This document shows, in pieces, positions 46,501-55,135 of a stretch of DNA of 64,000 nucleotides. Numbering within the stretch: the stretch's first letter is position 1; each line of letters opens with the position of its first letter. Position numbers and translations under genes: made by a program. The DNA comes from Aequorivita soesokkakensis (GTDB lineage Bacteria; Bacteroidota; Bacteroidia; Flavobacteriales; Flavobacteriaceae), in contig NZ_LXIE01000050.1 in the NCBI RefSeq assembly GCF_001641085.1, positions 62,001-126,000 of the forward strand, read 5' to 3'. The notes below the pieces were generated by a model that saw only the letters and a program-made list of their open reading frames with translations, was not told where the DNA came from and ran no database searches.

Positions 46501-47152
46501 CATTGCTGTGTTGGAAGGGGAAAGTATTTATCTGGAAGAAGCTAATGACTATTTGCATTATATAATCAGGTTTCAAAACACTGGTACCGCTTCGGCACAA
46601 AATGTGGTTGTAAAAAATAGATTTGATGAAAAGTTGGACTGGACTACTTTAAAATTAGAGGCAATAAGTCATTCAACCCGCGTGGAAATTCGAAATGAAA
46701 ACGATCTGGCCTTTATTTTTGACAATATTAATTTGCCGGACAGCATCCATAATGAACCAGCATCGCACGGGTATATTTCCTATAAAATAAAGCCCAAGCC
46801 AAATGTAGTGCTTGGTGATATTTTTTATAATAAAGCCAATATATTTTTCGATTTTAATCCAGGGATTGAAACAAATAGAGTTTCGACTGAAATAATAGAA
46901 TTTCTAGGAACGGAAGATTCATCCGCTCCTTTTCAATTTGCGGTATATCCCAATCCTGCGAAAAATATTTTGTACTTGAACAGTAAGAACAAAATTTCAT
47001 CCGTGCAATTATTTTCAAATTTGGGACAATTACTTATTGAGTCAAGAAATTCAAACACAATTAATTTACATAATCTAATTTCGGGTATTTATATCCTTCG
47101 AGTAATGGATGATAACGGAAATATTGGGGTAAGAAGAGTTATAAAAGAATAG
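43592..47152 (+). CDS. Large FG-GAP/VCBS-repeat protein with T9SS sorting domain
   Basis: 1186 residues: signal peptide (1-18, ending FASAQ); about 14 calcium-loop repeats to residue about 740, each pairing DxDGDGDxD with W(Y/H)EN-DGxGTFG (for example ASDIDGDGDLDILISA); a short beta-sandwich (about 745-840); a DUF11-like adhesin segment (about 860-1090, YDPNDIAVLEGE and YIIRFQNTGTA); and a C-terminal Por sorting domain (about 1105-1186, FAVYPNPAKNILYL). It is probably a secreted or surface-anchored adhesin-like protein. The DNA repeats create long but meaningless frames on the other strand. Confidence 0.92.
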   Translation: MKHLLLTLTLLTSFFASAQTDFLNHLIIDNTFSVFYISCTVAIDVDDDGDLDLVSGASSGDRIAWQENIDGLGTFGDIKIITENAKAVVSLIAADVDNDGDLDLISASKNNQTLAWYENRDGTAGFGSQRIISSDLSYLRTAAASDIDGDGDLDILISAEYNIKWFENLDGAGSFGNLRTIDTDAWGSMAIATADLDGDGDMDVISNTSSTIDNYIHINWYENLDGQGTFGTPTLLYDFASEPNYSVYSKIYTSDLDDDGDSDILFFTNHEIWWVENTDGQATFENHLVDQRYQRNRYMNLEVTDMDEDGDLDIASAGLEAGDPDRIAWFENTDGEGTFGSLLDIARPDLDTTGILVADLDGDGKKDITKSAAFEPCLVWYKKLDNQGSFDSEQVISKFFSHPKQAQAIDVDGDGDLDVLYLVDQALVWHENLDGAGTLSSQHLIKNHFYLGYVASDFNGDGLIDIAAGQGNNFIWMENLGGGNFGAENNITINVNVLSTPQASDIDSDGDMDIIYIKSINSSLTYIVYLENNGSGGFAAPENLTFVQSQIGSLHLTDLDGDMDVDLMYSKASGSAKIAWIENTDGQGTFGSPVFINNNTGGRLTTGDIDGDGDLDILVAHDITEIEWLEHLDGMGTFGPLQRISGSIDVRGANDLRIVDIDNDGDNDVLVASDENSNLIWYENLDGEGDFGTKNIITDTTPDPNSAFPADLDNDGDFDIILSSDGVPAKGVSWLENIGLSNNRIQGDVTLDIDANGCSPSDLPIGNVMVTTSNNTETLATFTFANGYYQIYPMQEGEYTTEIVSLPSYFSSDPESHINQFAGVNNVVVADFCVAANQTVNDVNITMYPLNSARPGFGASYIVNFNNVGTTVLSDVITIEFDGSKMEFSNASEPVSSQTSEAITFDYLELNPFESRSIEMHFQVYTIPTTNIGDVLSFRTTIEPTSIDTTAEDNVFTFNQTVIGAYDPNDIAVLEGESIYLEEANDYLHYIIRFQNTGTASAQNVVVKNRFDEKLDWTTLKLEAISHSTRVEIRNENDLAFIFDNINLPDSIHNEPASHGYISYKIKPKPNVVLGDIFYNKANIFFDFNPGIETNRVSTEIIEFLGTEDSSAPFQFAVYPNPAKNILYLNSKNKISSVQLFSNLGQLLIESRNSNTINLHNLISGIYILRVMDDNGNIGVRRVIKE

Positions 47153-47403
47153 GTTATTTACTCTTGGGGTTTTAGAAATTTTAAAAATAATAGAATTATT
47201 AAAAAAAAGTTTTAACTACACTATACCTGAGTAGGGATTGTACCAATGTAATATCTACTCTTAACAAAAAGTTAAAGTTCCGCTTTTCAGTAACGTTCGG
47301 GCAGTATAAATGACCAATCATTCTATATTTACCGTTTGATAAATCTATGTACTTCTGTTACATATTTATCGTCTTTATTACTAATAGAAAAACTCCCTTA
47401 CTA

Positions 47404-49545
47404 ATGAAAAAAATTATCCTTTCCCTTTTGCTGATTGCTTTCGTTTTGCCCGTAAAGGCTGATGAAGGCATGTGGTTTTTAATGCACATTGAACGGTTGA
47501 ACTACCGCGATATGCAAAAAATGGGACTACAGCTTACGCCCGAAGAAATTTACAGTGTTAACCATTCCAGCCTAAAGGATGCCATCGTGCAGTTTAACCG
47601 TGGGTGTACTGCGGAAATTATTTCAGACAGTGGTTTGGTACTTACCAACCATCACTGTGGGTATAGTTCTATTGCTGAGCTTTCAACGGCTGAAAATGAT
47701 TACTTGACCAATGGCTATTGGGCAGGGAATAAGGGGGAGGAACTGAAACCGAAAAGTTTATCGGTTCGTTTCTTTGTAAGAATGGACGATGTTTCCAAAC
47801 GAATCTTAAGTTTGCTGAACGATAGCATGACCGAAGCGGAGCGTGAAGCTACCATAAACAAGGAAATTGCGAAGATTGAGCAGGAAAACAATGAAGGCGG
47901 GAAATATACCGTTTCTGTAAAGTCCTTTTACCAAGGCAATGAATTTTACTATTTCGTTTATCAAGATTATAATGACGTGCGTTTGGTGGGAACTCCTCCT
48001 GCAAGTGTTGGAAAATTTGGTGGCGATACTGATAACTGGGAATGGCCAAGACATACAGGCGATTTTTCACTTTTCAGGGTGTATGCCGATAAAGATGGAA
48101 ACCCTGCCGAATATTCTAAGGACAATGTGCCACTAAAACCAAAGTATCACTTAACCACAAGTTTAAAAGGTTTTGAGGAAAATGATTTCGCCATGATTAT
48201 GGGCTATCCTGGAAGAACCAACCGATGGATGCCGGCCGGAGGCATTGAGCAAAACGTAGAATACGCATATCCGGCTTGGGTAGAGGCTTCAAAAACGTCT
48301 ATGGATGTTATGAAGAAATATATGGACAAAGACCAACAGGTGAAACTTGACTATGCTTCAAGTTATGCTTCTACTGCCAATTATTGGAAGAATCGCCAAG
48401 GTATGATTGATGCATTGAAGCAGCACAAAACTGCAGCAAGCAAACGCGCTGATGAAAAAGCTTTTCAGAAATGGGCTTCCAAAAAGGAAAATAGCAAGTA
48501 TGCAGATGTAATGTCCGTAATCAATAACTATTACAGTAAAACCAACGCGAATAGTAGCCATAACAACTATTTGAGTATGTTGTTGCGAACCCAAATGGCA
48601 ATTATTCCATACCGCTTGGGCAATGATATTGACTATTATTTGCAGCAGAATGAAGCAAAGCAGGCAGAATTGAAACCTAAAATAGATGCCGAAATAGATG
48701 ATTTTTACGAGGGCCTTTATCTTCCCTTGGAAAAAGACGTTGTGGCGGCACAACTTAAACTTTATTCCACAAAAGCGAAAGACATTGCGCCGATGGTAGC
48801 TCAAGTTGCTTCGGCAAATAATAAAACGGATGCCGGTTGGAACACCTATATAAATACTGTTTTTAACAACAGCATATTTGAAACAAAGGAAAAAATACAA
48901 GCTTTTATGGCAAACCCCAATGCGGAGGTTTTAAAGAACGATCCGTTGTTTCAGCTTTCTACTGATTTGGTGAAACGCTACCGTTACAAATCGGAGGAAG
49001 AAAAACAGATGGATAACGATTTTGAAAAAGCCTATAGATTGATGGTGCAGGGCATGCGACTTCAGAATCCCGATAAAAAATACTATCCGGATGCCAACAG
49101 CACTTTACGGCTTACCTATGGGAAAGTGATTGCTTTGCCAGCAGACAAACGCAACGATGCTGCTAAAAATTATTACACCACTTTAAAAGGCACGGTTGCA
49201 AAATACCAACCCGGCGATGATGAATTCGATATGCCAAAAAAGCTGATTGATCTATATGAGAAAAAGGATTTTGGGCAATATGCAGACAAAGATGGCTACT
49301 TGCCAGTAAACTTTTTAACCGATAATGACATTACGGGCGGAAACTCCGGTTCCCCAGTATTGAACGGAAAAGGGGAGTTGATTGGTTTGTGCTTTGACGG
49401 AAATATTGAAGCAATGGCGGGTGATGTGATTTTTGATGACCAATTGCAACGCACCATAAGTGTAGATATCCGCTATGTTCTGTTTTTGATCGATAAATAT
49501 GCTGGTGCCAGCCATATTATTGATGAACTGACTTTATCTAAATAA
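47404..49545 (+). CDS. S46-family dipeptidyl peptidase, DPP7-like
   Basis: 713 residues from ATG at 47404, which starts directly with a signal peptide (MKKIILSLLLIAFVLPVKA); the frame extends 19 codons upstream but without reason. The chymotrypsin-type triad is visible: His83/84 (LTNHHCGYSS), Asp220 (WPRHTGDFSLF) and Ser648 (TGGNSGSPVLNG). Eighteen residues after the serine, in CFDGN, lies Gly666. In Porphyromonas enzymes this position is Gly in DPP7 (hydrophobic P1) and Arg in DPP11 (Asp/Glu P1), so DPP7-like specificity is expected. It acts in the periplasm on peptides. Confidence 0.93.
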   Translation: MKKIILSLLLIAFVLPVKADEGMWFLMHIERLNYRDMQKMGLQLTPEEIYSVNHSSLKDAIVQFNRGCTAEIISDSGLVLTNHHCGYSSIAELSTAENDYLTNGYWAGNKGEELKPKSLSVRFFVRMDDVSKRILSLLNDSMTEAEREATINKEIAKIEQENNEGGKYTVSVKSFYQGNEFYYFVYQDYNDVRLVGTPPASVGKFGGDTDNWEWPRHTGDFSLFRVYADKDGNPAEYSKDNVPLKPKYHLTTSLKGFEENDFAMIMGYPGRTNRWMPAGGIEQNVEYAYPAWVEASKTSMDVMKKYMDKDQQVKLDYASSYASTANYWKNRQGMIDALKQHKTAASKRADEKAFQKWASKKENSKYADVMSVINNYYSKTNANSSHNNYLSMLLRTQMAIIPYRLGNDIDYYLQQNEAKQAELKPKIDAEIDDFYEGLYLPLEKDVVAAQLKLYSTKAKDIAPMVAQVASANNKTDAGWNTYINTVFNNSIFETKEKIQAFMANPNAEVLKNDPLFQLSTDLVKRYRYKSEEEKQMDNDFEKAYRLMVQGMRLQNPDKKYYPDANSTLRLTYGKVIALPADKRNDAAKNYYTTLKGTVAKYQPGDDEFDMPKKLIDLYEKKDFGQYADKDGYLPVNFLTDNDITGGNSGSPVLNGKGELIGLCFDGNIEAMAGDVIFDDQLQRTISVDIRYVLFLIDKYAGASHIIDELTLSK

Positions 49546-49574
49546 ATTTTTGACGCAACTTTATAGTCGCATTT

Positions 49575-49613
49575 AAAACCCACGATTCTAATTTAAAAGA
49601 ACTGTGGGTTTTT
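49575..49613 (+). terminator. Intrinsic terminator of the S46 peptidase gene
   Basis: AAAACCCAC (49575-49583) pairs with GTGGGTTTT (49604-49612); inside, TTCT and AGAA extend the helix. The T-run continues to 49613. It lies 30 bases after the stop. Confidence 0.8.
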
Positions 49614-49680
49614 AGTTTTTAGAAAAAATAATTTTGAATTAGTAATTAAGCGGATTTAATAAGAATTGCTAATTATCGCA

Positions 49681-49688
49681 TACATTTG
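49681..49688 (+). promoter_or_regulatory. Candidate -7 box for the hydrolase lipoprotein gene
   Basis: TACATTTG, identical to the rpsL promoter box, lies 16 bp before ATG at 49705 and after a terminator. A TTG sits at 49666-49668, only 12 bp away, so the -33 part is not convincing. Confidence 0.45.
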
Positions 49689-49704
49689 AAGTGAAATTTA
49701 TTAT

Positions 49705-50676
49705 ATGAATTATTTTAAAACACTGCTATTTTTAGTCCTTTTAACCTTTTTTACAGGCTGCAAAAAGGACGAATATAAAGAGTTCAAAAAAGTACCGGAA
49801 TATATAACCCATCCAGATAAGGCACATAAGGCATATTATGAAGCTTATGATAAAACCCTTCAAAATTGGGGAGTAGCTTATGAAGATCTTTATATAACCA
49901 CTTCAAAAGGAATAGCCCATGTTCTCATGAGCGGTCCAAAAGATGGCACACCCGTGGTTTTACTGCATGGAATGAGCGCGAGTTCCACGATGTGGTACCC
50001 CAATGCCAAAGCATTGGCAAAGCAATTCCGCATTTTTGCAATCGATTTAATTATTGAACCCGGAAAATCACATAAAACAGCAGACTTTGAAAATATTGAA
50101 GAAGTTACCGCTTGGTATGAAGAGGTATTCTGGGCATTAAAACTAGAATCATTCCATCTGGTCGGTACTTCTCGCGGTGGCTGGATTGCTACTGATATAG
50201 CACTTCAAAGTAAAAGAGATATAAAAAGTTTAATTCTGTTAAGCCCGGTCCAGACTTTTATGTGGATTCCACCAAGTACTGACTTGCTGAAAAACATTTT
50301 AAATGTATTTTATTCTAAAGAAGATGGTGTGTGGCGCACTATGGAAACCCTGTCAAAAAACCCAAGTAAAATTGATAAAACTTATATGGCCCAGTATCGC
50401 CTTGGACTGAAAAATGATACAGAAGACAAATTTTTGGTGCAAATGAAGCCATTCCCAAATAAAGAATTGAGTACCCTAAAAATGCCTGTACTTGTTTTAA
50501 TTGGCGATGACGATATGTTCAATACAAAACATACCATTCACCTAACCGAAAAATACCTGCCGAGAGGTAGGGGTGAGATTATTTCAAACTCTGGCCATTT
50601 CCTTTCTGTGGATCAGGCTGAAATTGTAGATAAGAAAATGATTGATTTTATGAAAAGTGCCGAAAAAGTTGATTAG
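49705..50676 (+). CDS. Alpha/beta-hydrolase lipoprotein
   Basis: 323 residues. A lipoprotein signal ends FFTGC (Cys19), so the protein is probably anchored in the periplasm. The alpha/beta-hydrolase fold shows the oxyanion region VVLLHGMSASSTMW, the nucleophile Ser156 in LVGTSRGGW, an acid residue in LIGDDDMF and the histidine in NSGHFLS. Substrate is not predictable. It is preceded by a terminator and a candidate promoter, and followed 77 bp later by a DUF808 gene. Confidence 0.88.
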   Translation: MNYFKTLLFLVLLTFFTGCKKDEYKEFKKVPEYITHPDKAHKAYYEAYDKTLQNWGVAYEDLYITTSKGIAHVLMSGPKDGTPVVLLHGMSASSTMWYPNAKALAKQFRIFAIDLIIEPGKSHKTADFENIEEVTAWYEEVFWALKLESFHLVGTSRGGWIATDIALQSKRDIKSLILLSPVQTFMWIPPSTDLLKNILNVFYSKEDGVWRTMETLSKNPSKIDKTYMAQYRLGLKNDTEDKFLVQMKPFPNKELSTLKMPVLVLIGDDDMFNTKHTIHLTEKYLPRGRGEIISNSGHFLSVDQAEIVDKKMIDFMKSAEKVD

Positions 50677-50753
50677 AGATTGAAAAAAGCCGCTTTTGCA
50701 TAAATAGATTTCAAAGATTATTTTTAACCAAACTTAAAATAGAATTATAGCAT

Positions 50754-51635
50754 ATGGCGTCAGGGTTTTTCGCAATATTGGATGATATAGCCGCATTGTT
50801 GGACGATGTGGCAATGATGAGCAAGGTTGCTGCCAAAAAAACAGCCGGAATCTTGGGCGATGATTTGGCAGTAAATGCTGAAAAAGCTTCCGGCTTTGCC
50901 TCTTCACGTGAAATTCCTGTGTTATGGGCCATAACGAAAGGTTCTCTTTTAAACAAATTGATAATCCTTCCCATCGCTTTTTTGCTGAGCGCTTTTTTGC
51001 CGTGGGCTGTTACTGTTATCTTAGTGCTTGGAGGCTTGTATTTGGCCTATGAAGGTGCCGAAAAAATATATGAATTCTTCTTCCCGCACGCACATGCCTC
51101 AGAGTCATTCGTAGAAGAAGGGCTGACCGAAAGTGAGATCCTCGCCATTGAAAAGGAACGGGTAAAGTCCGCCATAGTTACTGATTTTATTCTTTCATTG
51201 GAAATTGTGATCATCGCATTGGGAACCGTTTTGGGAGAGCCAATCGGCACCCAGATTATGGTGGTTAGCATTATTGCCCTTTTGGCAACAGTGGGAGTTT
51301 ATGGCATAGTGATGCTGATTGTTAGAATGGACGAAGCCGGTTATAAGCTGATAAAAAAGAGCAAGAAAGAAAAAAGTTTTTTAAAATCTTTAGGAACAAT
51401 ATTGGTTCAGGCATTGCCAATAGTTATAAAGTCTTTAAGTGTAATCGGCACGATAGCCTTACTTTTGGTTGCTGGCGGAATCTTTGTCCACAATGTTGAT
51501 TTTTTCCATCATTTTTTGCCACAGTTGCCTTCTTTTATTTTGGAATTTATTGTTGGGCTATTGGTTGGTTTTGTTTGTTTAATTGTGGTAGTGGGATTTA
51601 AGAAAATATGGAAAGGAATTAGTAAAAAGCACTAA
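50754..51635 (+). CDS. DUF808-family inner-membrane protein
   Basis: 293 residues starting MASGFFAILDDIAALLDDVA, the family signature, with MSKVAAKKTAGILGDDLAVN and six or so membrane segments (about 60-100, 135-200, 235-290). The function of the family (E. coli YedI is one member) is unknown. The spacing after the hydrolase gene is 77 bp. Confidence 0.88.
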   Translation: MASGFFAILDDIAALLDDVAMMSKVAAKKTAGILGDDLAVNAEKASGFASSREIPVLWAITKGSLLNKLIILPIAFLLSAFLPWAVTVILVLGGLYLAYEGAEKIYEFFFPHAHASESFVEEGLTESEILAIEKERVKSAIVTDFILSLEIVIIALGTVLGEPIGTQIMVVSIIALLATVGVYGIVMLIVRMDEAGYKLIKKSKKEKSFLKSLGTILVQALPIVIKSLSVIGTIALLLVAGGIFVHNVDFFHHFLPQLPSFILEFIVGLLVGFVCLIVVVGFKKIWKGISKKH

Positions 51636-51735
51636 TTCATTTTTGAAAGGATTAAGCTAATTCCACAAACAAAAAACAAAAAGGAGTAATAGATATCTCC
51701 AATTTTACGACATTTGGGTAATAGTAGGTTTTCCA

Positions 51736-52275
51736 TTGAAAGAAAGAATAATCGCCATATCATTCCTGTTTGTATTGTTTGCGCCCGTTGCAACAATTTA
51801 TACATTTCTTCAATTTGAAAAATCAGCAATCCGCCGTGAAATAAAGGGAAAAATGATAGCCTATATGGATCCAGAGGAATTGGTACTTTTAAAATTCACG
51901 AAAGAAGAAACCGAAACTAAACTGCGATGGGAACATTCCAAGGAATTTGAATACAACGGGCAGATGTATGATATTGTTTCTTCAGAAATAAAAGGCGACT
52001 CTATATTCTATAGATGTTGGTGGGATTACGAAGAAACCGAACTGAACAAAAAGCTAAAGAAAATGGTCGCGCTCGCTTTTAACCAAGATGAAGAAAACCG
52101 TGAGACCCAAGAAATATTTTACAGTTATTTATGGTCTTTTTTCTGCACAGACTTATTTGATTGGAAGGCAACACCTTCCCAAAACACTGAAATTGTTTAT
52201 CAAGATGCCATGCATCTAAACATTTTTAACGCCATCAAGTTAAGTCCGCCAACGCCGCCACCCAAGGCAAGTTAA
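51736..52275 (+). CDS. Membrane-anchored protein of unknown function before a TonB receptor
   Basis: 179 residues from a TTG start at 51736 (MKERIIAISFLFVLFAPVAT), which gives a complete N-terminal membrane anchor. The body holds conserved-looking KGKMIAYMDPEELVLLKFTK, LRWEHSKEFEYNGQMYDIV and CWWDYEETELNKKLKK; the end is proline-rich (LSPPTPPPKAS). I do not recognise a named family. Its position 96 bp before a haem-type TonB receptor suggests they work together, perhaps in metal or haem uptake; that is inference. Confidence 0.6.
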   Translation: MKERIIAISFLFVLFAPVATIYTFLQFEKSAIRREIKGKMIAYMDPEELVLLKFTKEETETKLRWEHSKEFEYNGQMYDIVSSEIKGDSIFYRCWWDYEETELNKKLKKMVALAFNQDEENRETQEIFYSYLWSFFCTDLFDWKATPSQNTEIVYQDAMHLNIFNAIKLSPPTPPPKAS

Positions 52276-52299
52276 CATTCTAAATAGATTAAATTTTAC

Positions 52300-52347
52300 C
52301 GTTGCTGTAAGCTTTTGGCAACGTGAACTATTGTGCTCGAAAAGAGC
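52300..52347 (+). promoter_or_regulatory. Two hairpins in the leader of the TonB receptor gene
   Basis: CGTTGC (52300-52305) pairs with GCAACG (52318-52323) over 12 bases. GCTC (52335-52338) pairs with GAGC (52344-52347) over GAAAA. Both lie in the 96-bp gap before 52372. The arrangement could be a regulated leader; neither is followed by a T-run. Confidence 0.3.
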
Positions 52348-52371
52348 GTGTTAACTTAAACAAATCATTAA

Positions 52372-54777
52372 ATGAAAAAAATATTCATATTATGGTTTTT
52401 GTTGGGTTTTATGGGAATTTCCTATGGACAAACAATAACCATAAAAGAACAAGAAACTAACAATCCAATAGAGTTGGTGACTTTAAGCAGTGCAACTTCA
52501 AAAGTTTACGCTACAACCAACTCCAAGGGACAGGCAGATATTTCGACTTTTAAAGATGTTGAAAAAATCGAAATTCGCAGTCTTGGTTATAAAACAATAA
52601 TAAAAAGCTATGCCGAACTTGAAGCGGAAGGCTTTGTAATTACTCTTGAAACTTCAAATTTAAACCTGGATGAGGTGGTGATTTCTGGTTCCCGATGGCG
52701 CCAGAGTAGTGATGATATACCTTCAAAAATCATTTCTATTTCAGCAAAGGAAGTGGCATTACAAAATCCACAGACCGCCGCCGACCTTTTGAGTGTTTCT
52801 GGAAAAGTATTTGTCCAAAAAAGCCAACAGGGCGGAGGAAGCCCGATGATTCGTGGTTTTGCGACCAATAGATTACTGTATTCAGTAGATGGCGTTCGCA
52901 TGAACACCGCAATTTTTAGATCGGGAAACTTGCAGAATGTAATCAATCTGGATCCTTTCGCCATAGAAAATACCGAAGTGCTTTTTGGTCCCGGGTCCGT
53001 CATCTATGGAAGTGATGCGATTGGTGGTGTAATGAGTTTTCAAACCTTGACGCCACAACTATCACTAACGGATGATGCATTTATTAGCGGAAAAGCCAAC
53101 GTGCGTTATTCTTCCGCCAATAATGAAAAGACCGGACATTTTGATGTAAACCTCGGTTTTAAAAAGTGGGCATTTGTAACCAGTATCACTTCATGGGATT
53201 ATGACAATCTGCGTCAGGGAAGCCATGGCCCTGATGATTATATAAAAGATTATTATGTGGAAAGACAGGACAGTACTGATGTTATAATTTCGCAGAAGGA
53301 TAAATTATTACAGATTCCATCAGCATACTCGCAGATAAATATAATGCAGAAAATTCGATTTCAGCCAAATGAAAATTGGGATTTTCAGTACGGCTTCCAT
53401 TTTTCTGAAACATCTCCCTATGGCAGGTATGATAGGCATAACCGAGTTCGCAATGGTACCGCCCGTTATGCAGAATGGGACTATGGGCCACAGATTTGGA
53501 TGATGAACAATTTGAGCTTAAATTATAATGCGGGCAATTCAATCTTTGACCAAATGAGTCTGCGGCTTGCGCATCAATGGTTTGAAGAGAGCAGAATTGA
53601 CAGGGCTTTCAACAAAACCGAGCGCAACACGCAAAGTGAAGAAGTGGGAGCCTATTCTGCAAATCTAGATTTTATAAAGACTATAGGCGAAAAGAACACG
53701 TTTTTTTACGGTGTGGAATATGTTTTGAACGATGTAAATTCCGAGGGCGAATTGACCGATATTTCAACAGGTCTTTCCGAAATTGGTCCAGCCCGTTACC
53801 CACAATCCAAATGGCAATCCATGGCAGTTTATGTTACGGATGAATTTAAGGTGTCGAATCAGTTTACTTTGAGCGCTGGCGCACGATACAACCATATTTT
53901 GCTTGACGCAGAGTTTGACACTACATTTTATCCATTTCCTTTTACTGAAGCGAGTTTGAGCAACGGGGCGCTTACGGGAAGTATTGGCGGCGTGTACCGC
54001 CCAAACGATTCTTGGGTGATTAGCGCTAACTTAGGTACGGCTTTCCGGTCACCAAATGTTGACGATCTCGGAAAAGTGTTCGATTCTGAACCAGGAAGCG
54101 TTGTAGTTCCCAATCCAGACTTAAAGCCGGAATATGCATACAATGCAGATTTGGGAATTGCCAAAGTTTTTGGCGATGTTGTAAAGGTTGATATTACCGG
54201 ATACTACACCCACCTTAAAGATGCGCTTGTTCGCCGCGATTTTAAACTGAACGGTTTGGATAGTATTGTTTACCAAGGCGAATTAAGCCAGGTACAAGCC
54301 ATTCAAAACGCTGCAATCGCAAAAGTTTATGGAGTACAGGCAGGTGTTGAGGTGAAGCTGCCAAAAGGTTTTGGCTTTTCAACTGATGTAAACTTTCAAA
54401 AAGGCGAAGAGGAACTTGATAATGGCGAAACCAGTCCGTCGCGCCATGCTGCACCGTTCTTTGGCGTTTCGCGTTTAAACTATAAAGCGAACAAGCTTCA
54501 AATGGAAGTTAATTTGGCCTATCAGGGAAAACGTGATTTTGAGGATCTTCCGGAAGAGGAAAAGGAAAAAACAGAGTTTTACGCCTTGGACGAAAATGGA
54601 AATGCCTTCGCACCTTCGTGGTACACTCTTAATTTTAAGGCACTTTACAAATTGACCGATACCTTTGACGTGAGTGGCGGAATTGAGAACTTGACAGATC
54701 AGCGTTACCGCCCTTACAGTTCAGGCATTTCGGGAGCGGGTAGAAATTTTATCCTTTCGTTGACGGCCCATTTTTAA
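52372..54777 (+). CDS. TonB-dependent receptor, haem/haemoglobin-receptor type
   Basis: 801 residues: signal peptide (1-19, ending SYGQ), an N-terminal regulatory-like domain (about 21-95), linker LDEVVISGSRW, plug domain (about 110-225, SPMIRGFATNRLLYSVDGVR and VLFGPGSVIYGSDAIGG) and a 22-strand barrel ending SLTAHF. The segments FRSPN (about residue 560) and NPDLKPE follow the FRAP and NPNL landmarks of haem receptors such as HmuR, though with conservative changes. It would import a haem-like or metal-bound ligand with TonB energy. A terminator lies 107 bp after the stop. Confidence 0.8.
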   Translation: MKKIFILWFLLGFMGISYGQTITIKEQETNNPIELVTLSSATSKVYATTNSKGQADISTFKDVEKIEIRSLGYKTIIKSYAELEAEGFVITLETSNLNLDEVVISGSRWRQSSDDIPSKIISISAKEVALQNPQTAADLLSVSGKVFVQKSQQGGGSPMIRGFATNRLLYSVDGVRMNTAIFRSGNLQNVINLDPFAIENTEVLFGPGSVIYGSDAIGGVMSFQTLTPQLSLTDDAFISGKANVRYSSANNEKTGHFDVNLGFKKWAFVTSITSWDYDNLRQGSHGPDDYIKDYYVERQDSTDVIISQKDKLLQIPSAYSQINIMQKIRFQPNENWDFQYGFHFSETSPYGRYDRHNRVRNGTARYAEWDYGPQIWMMNNLSLNYNAGNSIFDQMSLRLAHQWFEESRIDRAFNKTERNTQSEEVGAYSANLDFIKTIGEKNTFFYGVEYVLNDVNSEGELTDISTGLSEIGPARYPQSKWQSMAVYVTDEFKVSNQFTLSAGARYNHILLDAEFDTTFYPFPFTEASLSNGALTGSIGGVYRPNDSWVISANLGTAFRSPNVDDLGKVFDSEPGSVVVPNPDLKPEYAYNADLGIAKVFGDVVKVDITGYYTHLKDALVRRDFKLNGLDSIVYQGELSQVQAIQNAAIAKVYGVQAGVEVKLPKGFGFSTDVNFQKGEEELDNGETSPSRHAAPFFGVSRLNYKANKLQMEVNLAYQGKRDFEDLPEEEKEKTEFYALDENGNAFAPSWYTLNFKALYKLTDTFDVSGGIENLTDQRYRPYSSGISGAGRNFILSLTAHF

Positions 54778-54883
54778 AAAAGGACAGTATATTATTTATA
54801 CTCTTAAAAGAAGTGGATGATATTCTTCTTTTTCTTATATTTGAGCTAAGCCACAGGCTTATTTCTCCCCACTTAATTTGATA

Positions 54884-54911
54884 AAACCCGTTTCGAAAGA
54901 GACGGGTTTTT
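54884..54911 (+). terminator. Intrinsic terminator of the TonB receptor gene
   Basis: AAACCCGTTTC (54884-54894), loop GAAA, GAGACGGGTTT (54899-54909), with one G-T pair, then T to 54911. The stem is 11 bp. Confidence 0.85.
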
Positions 54912-54941
54912 GATTTTAGAATGCCTGAGGCTCAAAAATAG

Positions 54942-54983
54942 AAAAAGGGCCTGTCAACATTTGTGGTATTGACATTGGCCCTT
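54942..54983 (-). terminator. Intrinsic terminator of the small basic-protein gene
   Basis: On the minus strand AAGGGCC (54983-54977), two unpaired A (54976-54975), TGTCAA (54974-54969), an 11-base loop, TTGACA (54957-54952) and GGCCCTT (54951-54945), then T to 54942. That gives 13 bp with a two-base bulge. It lies 36 bases after the stop codon at 55019. Confidence 0.75.
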
Positions 54984-55018
54984 CTTCTTCATCAAACCAA
55001 CTAAATCAGAAACAAAAA

Positions 55019-55135
55019 TTAAACGCGCGACTTGCGCTTTTTCATTTTTTTGTCTTCCAATTTCTTTAATATTTTTTCCTGCTTCAACGCTTTTGCGTCT
55101 TTTGAGGAAGTTTTAAGGTTCTTTCCTTTTACCAT
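55019..55135 (-). CDS. Small basic protein, 38 residues
   Basis: ATG at 55135 to TAA at 55021-55019. The product starts MVKGKNLKTSSKDAKALKQE and ends KRKSRV; 15 of 38 residues are Lys and three are Arg or more, and the centre (residues 12-33) could form one charged helix. Support for a real gene is the clean frame, a strong terminator of its own on the same strand and its isolation in a gap of over 700 bp. I recognise no family. It might bind RNA, ribosomes or DNA; that rests only on charge. Confidence 0.6.
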   Translation of the reverse strand: MVKGKNLKTSSKDAKALKQEKILKKLEDKKMKKRKSRV

